This document shows positions 1-5,598 of a stretch of 5,681 nucleotides of DNA, one piece after another. The position numbers were made by a program, and so were the translations under genes. This DNA comes from Acidobacteriaceae bacterium (GTDB lineage Bacteria > Acidobacteriota > Terriglobia > Terriglobales > Acidobacteriaceae): assembly GCA_003140655.1 (NCBI GenBank), contig PLKR01000467.1, positions 1 through 5,681 of the forward strand. The letters are read 5' to 3'. The notes beneath the pieces are model-generated. The model saw only the letters and a list, made by a program, of their open reading frames with translations. It searched no databases and had not been told where the DNA came from. Numbering within the stretch: position 1 is the stretch's first letter; every line of letters starts with the position of its first letter.

Positions 1-367
1 CGAGATGGTTTGGCCGATCAATGAAGAAGGCCTGCCCCGTACGCGACAATGTTAGGCGGCTAAACTGCGGCAAGTCAATGCATTGCGGGGTATATGTACG
101 GCGACGGCAAAAGCGCTACACCCCCACCCCTGGACCCACCACGGAACCCGAACCCAGGGGCCGCCCGCGAGTGGTGTTGCGAGGGGGCAGGGATAGCCTA
201 CGAGCGGGAGTGCGCTGGAATTAGGGCCGCGCCTCATTTTGGGACTGACCGGAGCTGCTCAGATCAAGGTCCAGGCGGATCCGCACGACCCAGAGTTTGG
301 CGGCAGTCCAGTTTAGCGCGGACGATCAAATACAAGTTATCGGGAATGGCCTTTGTTTTCCTCGTGC
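1..367. other. Stretch with no supportable gene
   Basis: Open frames here are short, lack Shine-Dalgarno sequences and have odd compositions (runs of Pro and Arg, several Cys and Trp). Structure seen: a 10-bp palindrome CAATGCATTG (76-85), and a 7-bp inverted repeat CCCCTGG (127-133) with CCAGGGG (154-160) across 20 nt of C-rich sequence. One plus-strand frame without a start (197-316) reads TGAAQIKVQADPHDPEFGG before a TAG, which looks faintly like a decayed protein end. No tRNA fold, transposase or terminal repeats were found. Confidence 0.5.
127..160. repeat. 7-bp inverted repeat in C-rich DNA
   Basis: CCCCTGG at 127-133 and CCAGGGG at 154-160, with a 20-nt spacer. It lies in the gene-free left flank and is not followed by a T-run on either strand, so I assign no function. 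It may be chance in this skewed, C-rich stretch. Confidence 0.35.
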
Positions 368-580
368 CTAGCGGATGGTGATGTCCTGATGGAGATCGCT
401 GCCGTTCACTTGCACACCGACGAACCCAACGTACTCTGTCTTAGTGCCGTCGTCAGACCAAACGGTCTCCACGCCTATCAATTGATACGAGTTATTGTTG
501 AGTTGGAATTTATACGATCCGTCATGTTCTGTATTCATTGACGCCAACCTACTTCTGACGGCACAATTAAAGGAATCCAT
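368..580 (-). CDS. Small hypothetical ORF, possibly the truncated end of a beta-sandwich protein
   Basis: This ORF has 70 codons from an ATG at 580-578 to a TAG at 370-368. The sequence looks protein-like: DGSYKFQLNNNSYQLIG near residues 20-36, then VGFVGVQVNGSDLHQDITIR at the end. This resembles the last strands of carboxypeptidase-regulatory/transthyretin-like beta-sandwich domains (a DG-x-Y-x-F pattern, a Y-x-L strand, and a closing 'd-I-t-i' strand), but that is pattern recall only. No good Shine-Dalgarno precedes the ATG. The frame stays open back to a TGA at 637-635 inside the hairpin and adds PPAENFDKLSDCISSG, so residues before Met1 also look coding. Base composition is visibly more AT-rich than the neighbouring genes. 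It may be a genuine small gene, or a remnant that lost its 5' part. No signal peptide is visible. Confidence 0.4.
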   Translation of the reverse strand: MDSFNCAVRSRLASMNTEHDGSYKFQLNNNSYQLIGVETVWSDDGTKTEYVGFVGVQVNGSDLHQDITIR

Positions 581-623
581 GCCACTTGAGATGCAATCAC
601 TCAGCTTGTCAAAATTTTCGGCT

Positions 624-651
624 GGAGGAACAGGTCAACACCTGTTCCTCC
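624..651 (-). terminator. Perfect 12-bp hairpin just after the propeller gene, terminator-like
   Basis: GGAGGAACAGGT (624-635) and its exact reverse complement ACCTGTTCCTCC (640-651) are separated by a 4-nt loop (CAAC on plus, GTTG on minus). The hairpin starts 9 nt past the TAG of the propeller gene, where an operon terminator is expected. Downstream on the minus strand the sequence is AGCCGAAAATTTTGAC, so the only T-run is four Ts starting 9 nt after the stem. It may therefore be an inefficient intrinsic terminator, a factor-dependent stop, or a 3'-end stabilising stem. There is no T-run on the plus-strand side either. Confidence 0.55.
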
Positions 652-660
652 GCCTCGTAC

Positions 661-3600
661 CTAGTCCATTTCCCGCACCTGGCCCTCATCCGCGCGAATT
701 CCCGCACCAGAAGCCACCGCAGACTCCGCCTTCTTCTTCTGCCAATCCGCCTCGGCTAGCACCGTGATCGCATCCAGTTTCTTCTTCTTCAAGCCGGCGT
801 TGATTCCCGGCAGTTCTTTCTGTGCCAGCTTCTGGAAGTCATCGATCGCATCTTGCAGTTCATGACCCAGCGACTTCGTCCGTGCCACCTGGTAATCCGT
901 GGGCTTGCCGTCATATCCCGTCATCGCGCCATAGAGTTGCCCAAGCAGTTCGCGAATGCGTTCTTCGCCGGTAATCATGCCGCCTTCTTTGGTGGCCACG
1001 ATCTTCGAGCGGAGCGCGTCACAATCCGCGGCAAGCTTCTGCAATTGCTGGCGCAGCGGATCTTTCTCCGCGAGCTTGGCCGCCCGCGAGCTAGCCCCGT
1101 CACGCACTCCTTCGATCGCTTCTACTCCAAACGTCATGTGCTCTAGCTCTTTGTAAACTTTCATCGAGAGCTCGAACTGCGCCCTGCGCTCCTCGAGTGA
1201 ATACTTGGCCCGTGGGTCGATCGCAACATTCAGCTGCTCGGTGTAGGTTTGATCTCCCTTGGTTAGCTTCACCGTGTACGTGCCCGGCAGCACGCGCGGT
1301 CCCTGCGCCGCCTCAAACAGCGCCGAGGCTGCTGGCGCGACTGCCGGTGGCCTCACGTGCATTCCCCACCCAGCGCGGTTCAGCCCACGATGCTTGCTAC
1401 CAGCCACCGTGTCCACCAGTTTGCCGTCCTGGTCGAAAATCTCGATCTTCAAATCGCCGAAGATGTGCCGTCCTTTCTGGTAGTACGTGATCTGTGCGTC
1501 CGCCGGCCGATTGCGTCCACGGAAAGTCTCGTCGCCTTCGGGCCAGCCTCCGCCCACGTCAAAGTATTGAATCGCAGCTCGTCCCGGAAGCAGCGTCGCC
1601 TCTTTGGTCATGACCTCCGGCGTAAGCGCGCGCAGGGGCGAGATATCATCCACGATCCAGATGCCGCGGCCGTGCGTCGCCAGCACAAGATCGGATTCCC
1701 GCGGCTGCACCACGATGTCATCGACCGCCACAGCCGGGAAGTCCGTTCCCTTGTATTGCGCCCAGCGTTGCCCGCCATCCGCTGAAATCCAGAGTCCGAA
1801 TTCCGTGCCCAGGAAAAGGACATTGCGGCTGACCGTGTCTTCCTTGATCACGTGCGCATAGCCGCGCACCCCGCTCTCCTGCGCTGGAAGCGCGGTCCAC
1901 GTCTGGCCATAGTCCGTGGTCCTGTAAACGCAGGGCTTCATATCTCCGAACGTGTGGCGGTCGAACGTGGCATACGCGGCGCCTTCGTCGAAGCGGCTGG
2001 CCTCGATCGTCGAGACCCACGAATTCTTCCCCAGCCCGTTGATGTTGCCCACCACGTTCGTCCAGGTCTTCGCCCCATCGCGGGTAATCTGCACATTCCC
2101 GTCATCGGTGCCGACCCAGATGATCTGACCGTTCTTCGGCGATTCCGAAATCGAATAGATGGTGGTGTGCATCTCGGCCGAGGAGTTGTCAATCGTAACG
2201 CCGCCGGATTCTTCCTGCTTCTGCTTCTCCGGATCATTGGTCGTCAGATCCGGAGAAATCCGGTCCCATGACTGCCCGTGATCGCGCGAGCGGAATAAGA
2301 ACTGCGCCCCAATGTAAAGCGTCCCTTTTTCGTTGGGGCTCATGTGAATCGGAGTGTTCCAGTTGAAGCGCAGCTTCTTCTCGCCGTAATTCGGCCAGGG
2401 ATGGATGTCGCGAATCTCGTGCGTGTAGCGGTTCACCCGTCCAATCTCGCCGCCCTGCGCCTCGGCGTAAAGGTAGTCGGGATCGGAAGTGTCTTCGAAC
2501 ATCCAGAAGCCGTCGCCGCCAAACATGTTTTCCCAGCGAGAGTTGGTGAGGCCGCCCGGATACGAGGAATCGCCCACCCACGAACTGTTGTCCTGCAAGC
2601 CGCCATAGACGTGGTACGGATCCGCATTGTCGGCGCTCACGTGATAGAACTGAGAAACCGGCAGGTTCATCTGGTGCTTCCAGCGATTACCGCCGTCTTC
2701 GCTGCGCCACAAGCCGCCATCGTCGCCGGCAATCACGATATTCGGATTCTTCGGATCAATCCACACGTCGTGGAAGTCGCCGTGCGCTCCGCCGGAGACC
2801 ACATTGAAGGTCTTTCCGCCATCGTTGCTCAGCAGCAGAATGAGATCGGGCTTGAAAATCTTGTTTTCATCTTTCGGATCGACGATCAGGTTGCCGAAAT
2901 AAAAAGGACGCCACACCATGTAGTTGCTGGCGTCGAGCTTGGTCCACGTCGCGCCGCCATCGTCAGAGCGGTAGAGTCCTCTGCCTTTTTCTGCTTCGAT
3001 GTTGGCATACACTACCTGCGCTTTCGAGGGCGCGACTTGCACCGCGACGCGGCCCCACGGTTTCGTCGGCAGTCCCTTGGCGTTGCTGTCGTTGACTTCG
3101 CTCCAGTGGGCGCCGCCGTCAGTGGACTTGAACAGCCCGCTGCCCGGCCCTCCCGAACGGAACGTCCAGCCCTGCCGCCGGAAATCCCACATCGCGGCAT
3201 AAATGGTCTTCGGTTCCTGCTTGCTGCGCGCAATCATGGCGCAGCCGCTTGAAGCATTGGCCCCCGCCAGAACTTTCTTCCAGGTCTTGCCGCCGTCGCT
3301 GGTCTGGAAGACTCCGCGCTCTTCGTTGTCATCCCACAGATGCCCGGTGGCGCAGACTAGCGCGTCGTTACCGTCCGCCGGATTCACCAGGATCTTGGCG
3401 ATGTGCTCGCTGTCCTTGAGACCGACGTTGGTCCAGTTCTCGCCGCCGTCGGTTGACTTGTACACGCCGTCGCCCACCGACACGCTGTTGCGCGTCCAGG
3501 CCTCGCCTGTGCCCACCCAAACCGTCTTCGAATTCGACGGATCAATCGCGACCGCGCCGATCGACTGCACATCTTCCCGGTCGAACACCGGCTTGAATGT

Positions 3601-3861
3601 GGTGCCACCGTTCACCGACTTCCACACTCCGCCGCTGGCCGCGCCCACGAACACCGTGATGCGGCCGTCTTCCTCCGCCGCATCCACCGCGGCAATACGC
3701 CCGCTCATGGTGGCCGAGCCGATGTTTCGCGCCGGCAGGCCCGAAACCGTCGCCGAGTCAAAGCGGTATGCAGCTTGGGCTGCGGCCTGCCAGGGCGCGC
3801 ACAGCGCAGCTCCGGCGATTAACACCATCACTCCCCAGGAATTGCGAGCGGATGCTTTCAT
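661..3861 (-). CDS. Large secreted BNR/Asp-box beta-propeller protein (sortilin/VPS10-like, GH74-like fold)
   Basis: This gene encodes 1066 aa from the 3861 start (1084 from 3915). Residues 1-30 are a signal peptide ending near AAAQA. From about 35 to 745 the protein is built of beta-propeller blades carrying eleven Asp-box motifs (consensus S-x-D-x-G-x-x-W): 82, 136, 187, 246, 299, 345, 387, 525, 593, 648 and 693. Clear examples are STDGGENW, TSDGGKTW and SADGGQRW. Spacing is 42-68 residues except for one 138-residue gap (387 to 525) holding GGLQDNSSW (420-428) and GGDGFW (448-453). The propeller closes with THGRGIWIVDDISPLR (729-744). Next comes a probable Ig/FnIII-like beta-sandwich (about 805-884, with PGTYTVKLTKGDQTYTEQL), then a charged helical tail with Lys-rich stretches. 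Relatives are annotated as VPS10-domain, BNR-repeat or 'glycosyl hydrolase' proteins. I see no sialidase RIP motif and cannot identify catalytic residues, so enzyme activity is unproven. It is probably the last gene of the operon with the two LolA-like genes. Confidence 0.9.
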   Translation of the reverse strand: MKASARNSWGVMVLIAGAALCAPWQAAAQAAYRFDSATVSGLPARNIGSATMSGRIAAVDAAEEDGRITVFVGAASGGVWKSVNGGTTFKPVFDREDVQSIGAVAIDPSNSKTVWVGTGEAWTRNSVSVGDGVYKSTDGGENWTNVGLKDSEHIAKILVNPADGNDALVCATGHLWDDNEERGVFQTSDGGKTWKKVLAGANASSGCAMIARSKQEPKTIYAAMWDFRRQGWTFRSGGPGSGLFKSTDGGAHWSEVNDSNAKGLPTKPWGRVAVQVAPSKAQVVYANIEAEKGRGLYRSDDGGATWTKLDASNYMVWRPFYFGNLIVDPKDENKIFKPDLILLLSNDGGKTFNVVSGGAHGDFHDVWIDPKNPNIVIAGDDGGLWRSEDGGNRWKHQMNLPVSQFYHVSADNADPYHVYGGLQDNSSWVGDSSYPGGLTNSRWENMFGGDGFWMFEDTSDPDYLYAEAQGGEIGRVNRYTHEIRDIHPWPNYGEKKLRFNWNTPIHMSPNEKGTLYIGAQFLFRSRDHGQSWDRISPDLTTNDPEKQKQEESGGVTIDNSSAEMHTTIYSISESPKNGQIIWVGTDDGNVQITRDGAKTWTNVVGNINGLGKNSWVSTIEASRFDEGAAYATFDRHTFGDMKPCVYRTTDYGQTWTALPAQESGVRGYAHVIKEDTVSRNVLFLGTEFGLWISADGGQRWAQYKGTDFPAVAVDDIVVQPRESDLVLATHGRGIWIVDDISPLRALTPEVMTKEATLLPGRAAIQYFDVGGGWPEGDETFRGRNRPADAQITYYQKGRHIFGDLKIEIFDQDGKLVDTVAGSKHRGLNRAGWGMHVRPPAVAPAASALFEAAQGPRVLPGTYTVKLTKGDQTYTEQLNVAIDPRAKYSLEERRAQFELSMKVYKELEHMTFGVEAIEGVRDGASSRAAKLAEKDPLRQQLQKLAADCDALRSKIVATKEGGMITGEERIRELLGQLYGAMTGYDGKPTDYQVARTKSLGHELQDAIDDFQKLAQKELPGINAGLKKKKLDAITVLAEADWQKKKAESAVASGAGIRADEGQVREMD

Positions 3862-3937
3862 ATTTACGAGTCCTTTTCCACGCCAGTGATTTATCGTTGT
3901 CTTCTTCATCTTCATCCCAACGAATCAGTCAACCAAA
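3862..3937 (-). other. 76-nt spacer between paralog 2 and the propeller gene
   Basis: I see no hairpin or T-run, so transcription probably reads through. It contains a purine-rich simple repeat (GATGAAGATGAAGAAGA on the minus strand, 3916-3900) that supplies two further in-frame ATGs at 3915 and 3909. Neither has a Shine-Dalgarno. A TTGACT at the upstream end lacks a properly spaced -10. Confidence 0.5.
3871..3875 (-). promoter_or_regulatory. Ribosome binding site that sets the start of the propeller gene
   Basis: AAGGA on the minus strand lies 9 nt before the ATG at 3861-3859. The upstream in-frame ATG at 3915 is preceded only by TTCGTTGGG. The 3861 start also places a normal signal peptide (MKASARNSWGVMVLIAG) at the N-terminus, instead of 18 extra residues before it. 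Confidence 0.7.
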
Positions 3938-4705
3938 TCAGTGAACCCCGACCAACCCAGACTTCTTTTCCTCAGTCCTCAGCGAAGCCGGCAGAGCAAA
4001 GTCAGAATCTTGAACAGCCACATTCACTTCAATCTTTTCAATCGTGGTCATCTGTGCGCCAGGACTGTTTCTGGACCCTTCGGAAATCGAGAAGGGATAC
4101 ATGACTCCATTCACTGGCTTATAGGAGCCCACCTCCACCACGTGTTCTCTCACCGAGCCCCGGACAAACTGCTGAATCTCCTTCCGGATTTCGAGATAAG
4201 TATCTGGGTCGAGATAGTAGTAAATGATGTCGCCGTTTTTCAGCGTGACCTTGAGCCGCAGGGCGTCATCGCCATCCACCAGGTCATGCCCCAGATATTC
4301 GATCTTGTTGCCTTTTTCCGCGTAGTCGACGAGGGGACCATCGAAATCGGAGGCGAGCAGCAAGTCCCGCAGCGTATCCTCGCCCATCAGTTCGGGATCT
4401 TTGCGCCCGCGGAAGGGGTTGGTCTGCCAGCCGGTCGAACCGTCGTAGGCCTGGATTGCCGTCATGCCCTGCAGGGTGAAGGTTTGACGAACCAAACCGG
4501 GGCGCGCGTTGGTTTGCGCGAAGACGGCGGTGAGGCCTCTGGCATTCTTGAGTCTGCCGGTCATACGCCGGGTCTTGGCCGACTTGATTTTTTCAATCCC
4601 GCCTTTCGCCTCGATGTTCTTGTAGACCAGCTCCTCCGCGGTTTGAGAGCAGGTAAACGCGCTGAGGCACGAGACTGCCGCCAGAACAAATACCGCGCGA
4701 CGCAT
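3938..4705 (-). CDS. Exported LolA-like (outer membrane lipoprotein-sorting protein family) protein, paralog 2
   Basis: This gene encodes 255 aa when started at 4705. The signal peptide is residues 1-20 (MRRA, hydrophobic VFVLAAVSCLSAF, then TCS before Q21). The Cys near the cleavage site is not in a good lipobox context and is Tyr in the paralog, so I do not call a lipoprotein. The domain blocks lie at the same positions as in paralog 1: TAEELVYKNIEAKGG (22-36), YDGSTGW (87-93), GHDLVDGDDALRLKV (139-153), YLDPDTY (164-170), SYKPVNGVMYPFSIS (194-208). By eye, 171 of 255 residues are identical with no gap. Differences cluster at 51-70 and 211-220, while 71-210 is about 77% identical. Both proteins share the C-terminal TEEKKSG segment. 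The gene sits between its paralog and the large propeller gene on one strand, consistent with co-transcription. The role is inferred to be binding a hydrophobic ligand in the periplasm; no ligand or catalytic residue is visible. Confidence 0.85.
   Translation of the reverse strand: MRRAVFVLAAVSCLSAFTCSQTAEELVYKNIEAKGGIEKIKSAKTRRMTGRLKNARGLTAVFAQTNARPGLVRQTFTLQGMTAIQAYDGSTGWQTNPFRGRKDPELMGEDTLRDLLLASDFDGPLVDYAEKGNKIEYLGHDLVDGDDALRLKVTLKNGDIIYYYLDPDTYLEIRKEIQQFVRGSVREHVVEVGSYKPVNGVMYPFSISEGSRNSPGAQMTTIEKIEVNVAVQDSDFALPASLRTEEKKSGLVGVH
3960..4003. repeat. 44-nt near-identical direct repeat, copy A (3' end of paralog 2)
   Basis: This stretch matches 4769-4812 at 42 of 44 positions, the two differences being adjacent (CC at 3977-3978 against TT). 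It encodes the shared C-terminus DFALPASL-TEEKKSG. Such identity is above that of the rest of the pair and marks the tandem duplication. Confidence 0.85.
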
Positions 4706-4712
4706 GGGCGAA

Positions 4713-4717
4713 CTCCT
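4713..4717 (-). promoter_or_regulatory. Ribosome binding site that sets the start of LolA-like paralog 2
   Basis: AGGAG on the minus strand, 7 nt before the ATG at 4705-4703. The longer ORF could start at 4738, but that would add 11 residues (MMTTLKIRSSP) ahead of the signal peptide and would run through this Shine-Dalgarno. Starting at 4705 gives exactly 255 aa, matching the paralog residue for residue from Met1. Confidence 0.8.
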
Positions 4718-4746
4718 GATTTTGAGTGTGGTCATCATCCAACAAA

Positions 4747-5514
4747 TTAGTGAATCCCGACCATGCCTGACTTCTTTTCCTCAGTTTTCAGCGAAGCCGG
4801 CAGAGCAAAGTCCGCGGGATCGATGGTCACATTTGCTTCCATCCTCTGAATCGTGGTCGTTTGATCGTCGGGATGGTCCTTCGGTCCCTGCGAGATGGAG
4901 AAGGAATACATCACGCCCGCCACCGGCTTGTAAGAACCCAGCCCCACGACGCGGTCCCGCACCGAACCCCGGATAAACTGCTGGATCTCCCGGCGAATCT
5001 CGATGAACGTATCCGGGTCAAGGTAATCGTAAATGATGTCGCCTTTTTTCAGCGTCACCTTCAGCCGCAGGGCATCGTCTCCATCCACTACGTCGTGCCC
5101 CATATACTCGACGGTGCTCCCTTTCTCTTTGTAATCCACCAGAGGCCCGTCAAAGTCGGCGTCCAGCAGCAGGTCACGCACGTCGTCCTCGCCCAACAAC
5201 TCGGGATCCTTCTTCCCACCAAAGGGCTGAATCTGCCAACCAGCGCTGCCGTCGTAGGCCTGCACCGCCGTCATCCCCTGAAGCGTAAATGTCTCCCGCA
5301 GCAGGTTCGGGCGCTGGTTCTCCTGGCCCACCGAGGCGGTGAAGCCTCCGCCACCCTCAAACTTGCCCGTTATGCGGAGGGTCTTGATGGCCTTCATCTT
5401 TTCCATCCCGCCCCGGGCCTGGATGTTCTTGGCGATCAGCTCGTCGGCGGTTTGGGAGTAGGAAAAGATACCGAGGCAGCAGACAGCAAACAGCACAGTC
5501 AACGCGTGACGCAT
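4747..5514 (-). CDS. Exported LolA-like (outer membrane lipoprotein-sorting protein family) protein, paralog 1
   Basis: This gene encodes 255 aa. Residues 1-20 form a signal peptide (MRHA, then the hydrophobic run LTVLFAVCCLGIF, then SYS with probable cleavage before Q21). There is no convincing lipobox, so a soluble periplasmic or secreted protein is expected. The mature part opens with an amphipathic helix (TADELIAKNIQARGG, 22-36), as in LolA/LolB-fold proteins, followed by alternating beta strands. Recognisable blocks are YDGSAGW (87-93), GHDVVDGDDALRLKV (139-153), YLDPDTF (164-170) and SYKPVAGVMYSFSIS (194-208). Proteins of this fold have a half-barrel with a hydrophobic cavity for lipid or lipoprotein acyl chains. 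The family assignment is from recalled pattern, and the true ligand is unknown. It is not likely to be the housekeeping LolA itself, which is shorter and single-copy. The stop is TAA. It is first of the tandem pair, 41 nt upstream of paralog 2 with no terminator between. Confidence 0.85.
   Translation of the reverse strand: MRHALTVLFAVCCLGIFSYSQTADELIAKNIQARGGMEKMKAIKTLRITGKFEGGGGFTASVGQENQRPNLLRETFTLQGMTAVQAYDGSAGWQIQPFGGKKDPELLGEDDVRDLLLDADFDGPLVDYKEKGSTVEYMGHDVVDGDDALRLKVTLKKGDIIYDYLDPDTFIEIRREIQQFIRGSVRDRVVGLGSYKPVAGVMYSFSISQGPKDHPDDQTTTIQRMEANVTIDPADFALPASLKTEEKKSGMVGIH
4769..4812. repeat. 44-nt near-identical direct repeat, copy B (3' end of paralog 1)
   Basis: This is the second copy of the repeat at 3960-4003, in the same orientation and about 809 nt away. 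That distance is the length of the duplicated unit (gene plus spacer). Weaker similarity continues for a few bases past the stop codons (CCAACAAATTAGTGAATCCC against CCAACCAAATCAGTGAACCC), showing that the duplication took in some flanking DNA. Confidence 0.85.
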
Positions 5515-5522
5515 CGAGCCGA

Positions 5523-5527
5523 CTCCT
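5523..5527 (-). promoter_or_regulatory. Ribosome binding site of the first LolA-like gene
   Basis: AGGAG on the minus strand, 8 nt before the ATG at 5514-5512. This is a strong Shine-Dalgarno match and fixes the start. The same AGGAGT sequence at near-identical spacing precedes the downstream paralog. Confidence 0.8.
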
Positions 5528-5568
5528 ATTGTTGAGGGACTTAAAGAACTCGGAAAACGAAAGACAGA

Positions 5569-5598
5569 ACTCTACTCGGCAGTAGACGCTTTTTTCAA
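5569..5598 (-). promoter_or_regulatory. Candidate sigma70-like promoter upstream of the LolA-like pair (weak)
   Basis: On the minus strand TTGAAA (5598-5593) is followed after 18 nt by TAGAGT (5574-5569), leaving a leader of about 50 nt before the ATG at 5514. The match is only fair. The -10 lies on the stop codon of the possible upstream partial gene, so the site could equally be chance sequence within an operon. A perfect 6-bp inverted repeat (5571-5576 with 5581-5586) overlaps the spacer and the -10. Confidence 0.22.
5571..5586. repeat. Perfect 6-bp inverted repeat with 4-nt loop
   Basis: TCTACT (5571-5576), loop CGGC, then AGTAGA (5581-5586). Read on the minus strand the arm contains the TAG of the possible upstream gene and is followed by a T-rich stretch (GTTCTGTCTTTCGTTTTC), so it could be a weak terminator or attenuating hairpin. 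Read on the plus strand it is followed by CGC and six Ts, but no plus-strand gene precedes it. It could also be an operator half-site pair. The stem is short, so confidence in any function is low. Confidence 0.3.

Noticed and set aside
2..55. Possible C-terminus of a plus-strand gene entering from the left edge (VWPINEEGLPRTRQC then TAG)
   Set aside because: Only 17 codons are visible, with no family signature and no composition evidence. It cannot be separated from chance.
51..57. GTTAGGC resembling the core site of an integron attC element
   Set aside because: There is no partner RYYYAAC site or folded arm within the visible upstream bases, and no cassette layout. A single 7-mer is expected by chance.
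94..240. tRNA on the minus strand, suggested by GGTTCGGGTT resembling a T-loop
   Set aside because: No acceptor stem, D-arm or anticodon arm can be paired around it.
2344..3252. Long plus-strand open frame (302 codons) inside the propeller gene
   Set aside because: It lies antisense to a gene with clear repeated motifs, has no Shine-Dalgarno or recognisable motif, and arises from GC-biased codon use on the other strand.
661..3861. Calling the propeller protein a sialidase or an active glycosidase because of its BNR repeats
   Set aside because: Asp boxes occur in many non-enzymatic propellers. No RIP motif or arginine triad is recognisable and no catalytic acid can be assigned.
3862..3937. 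Separate promoter for the propeller gene (TTGACT on the minus strand)
   Set aside because: No -10-like hexamer lies 16-18 nt downstream. A GATAAA further on is too far away.
4640..4660. Lipoprotein call for paralog 2 based on the Cys near the signal cleavage site
   Set aside because: The residues before the Cys (AFT) do not fit a lipobox, and the paralog has Tyr at that position.
3203..5535. Other long plus-strand frames at 3203-3889, 3941-4750 and 4861-5535
   Set aside because: They mirror the minus-strand genes. The two opposite the LolA-like genes resemble each other only because the genes are duplicates.
5571..5595. Plus-strand intrinsic terminator (6-bp stem then CGC and six Ts)
   Set aside because: The stem is short and there is no plus-strand gene for it to terminate.
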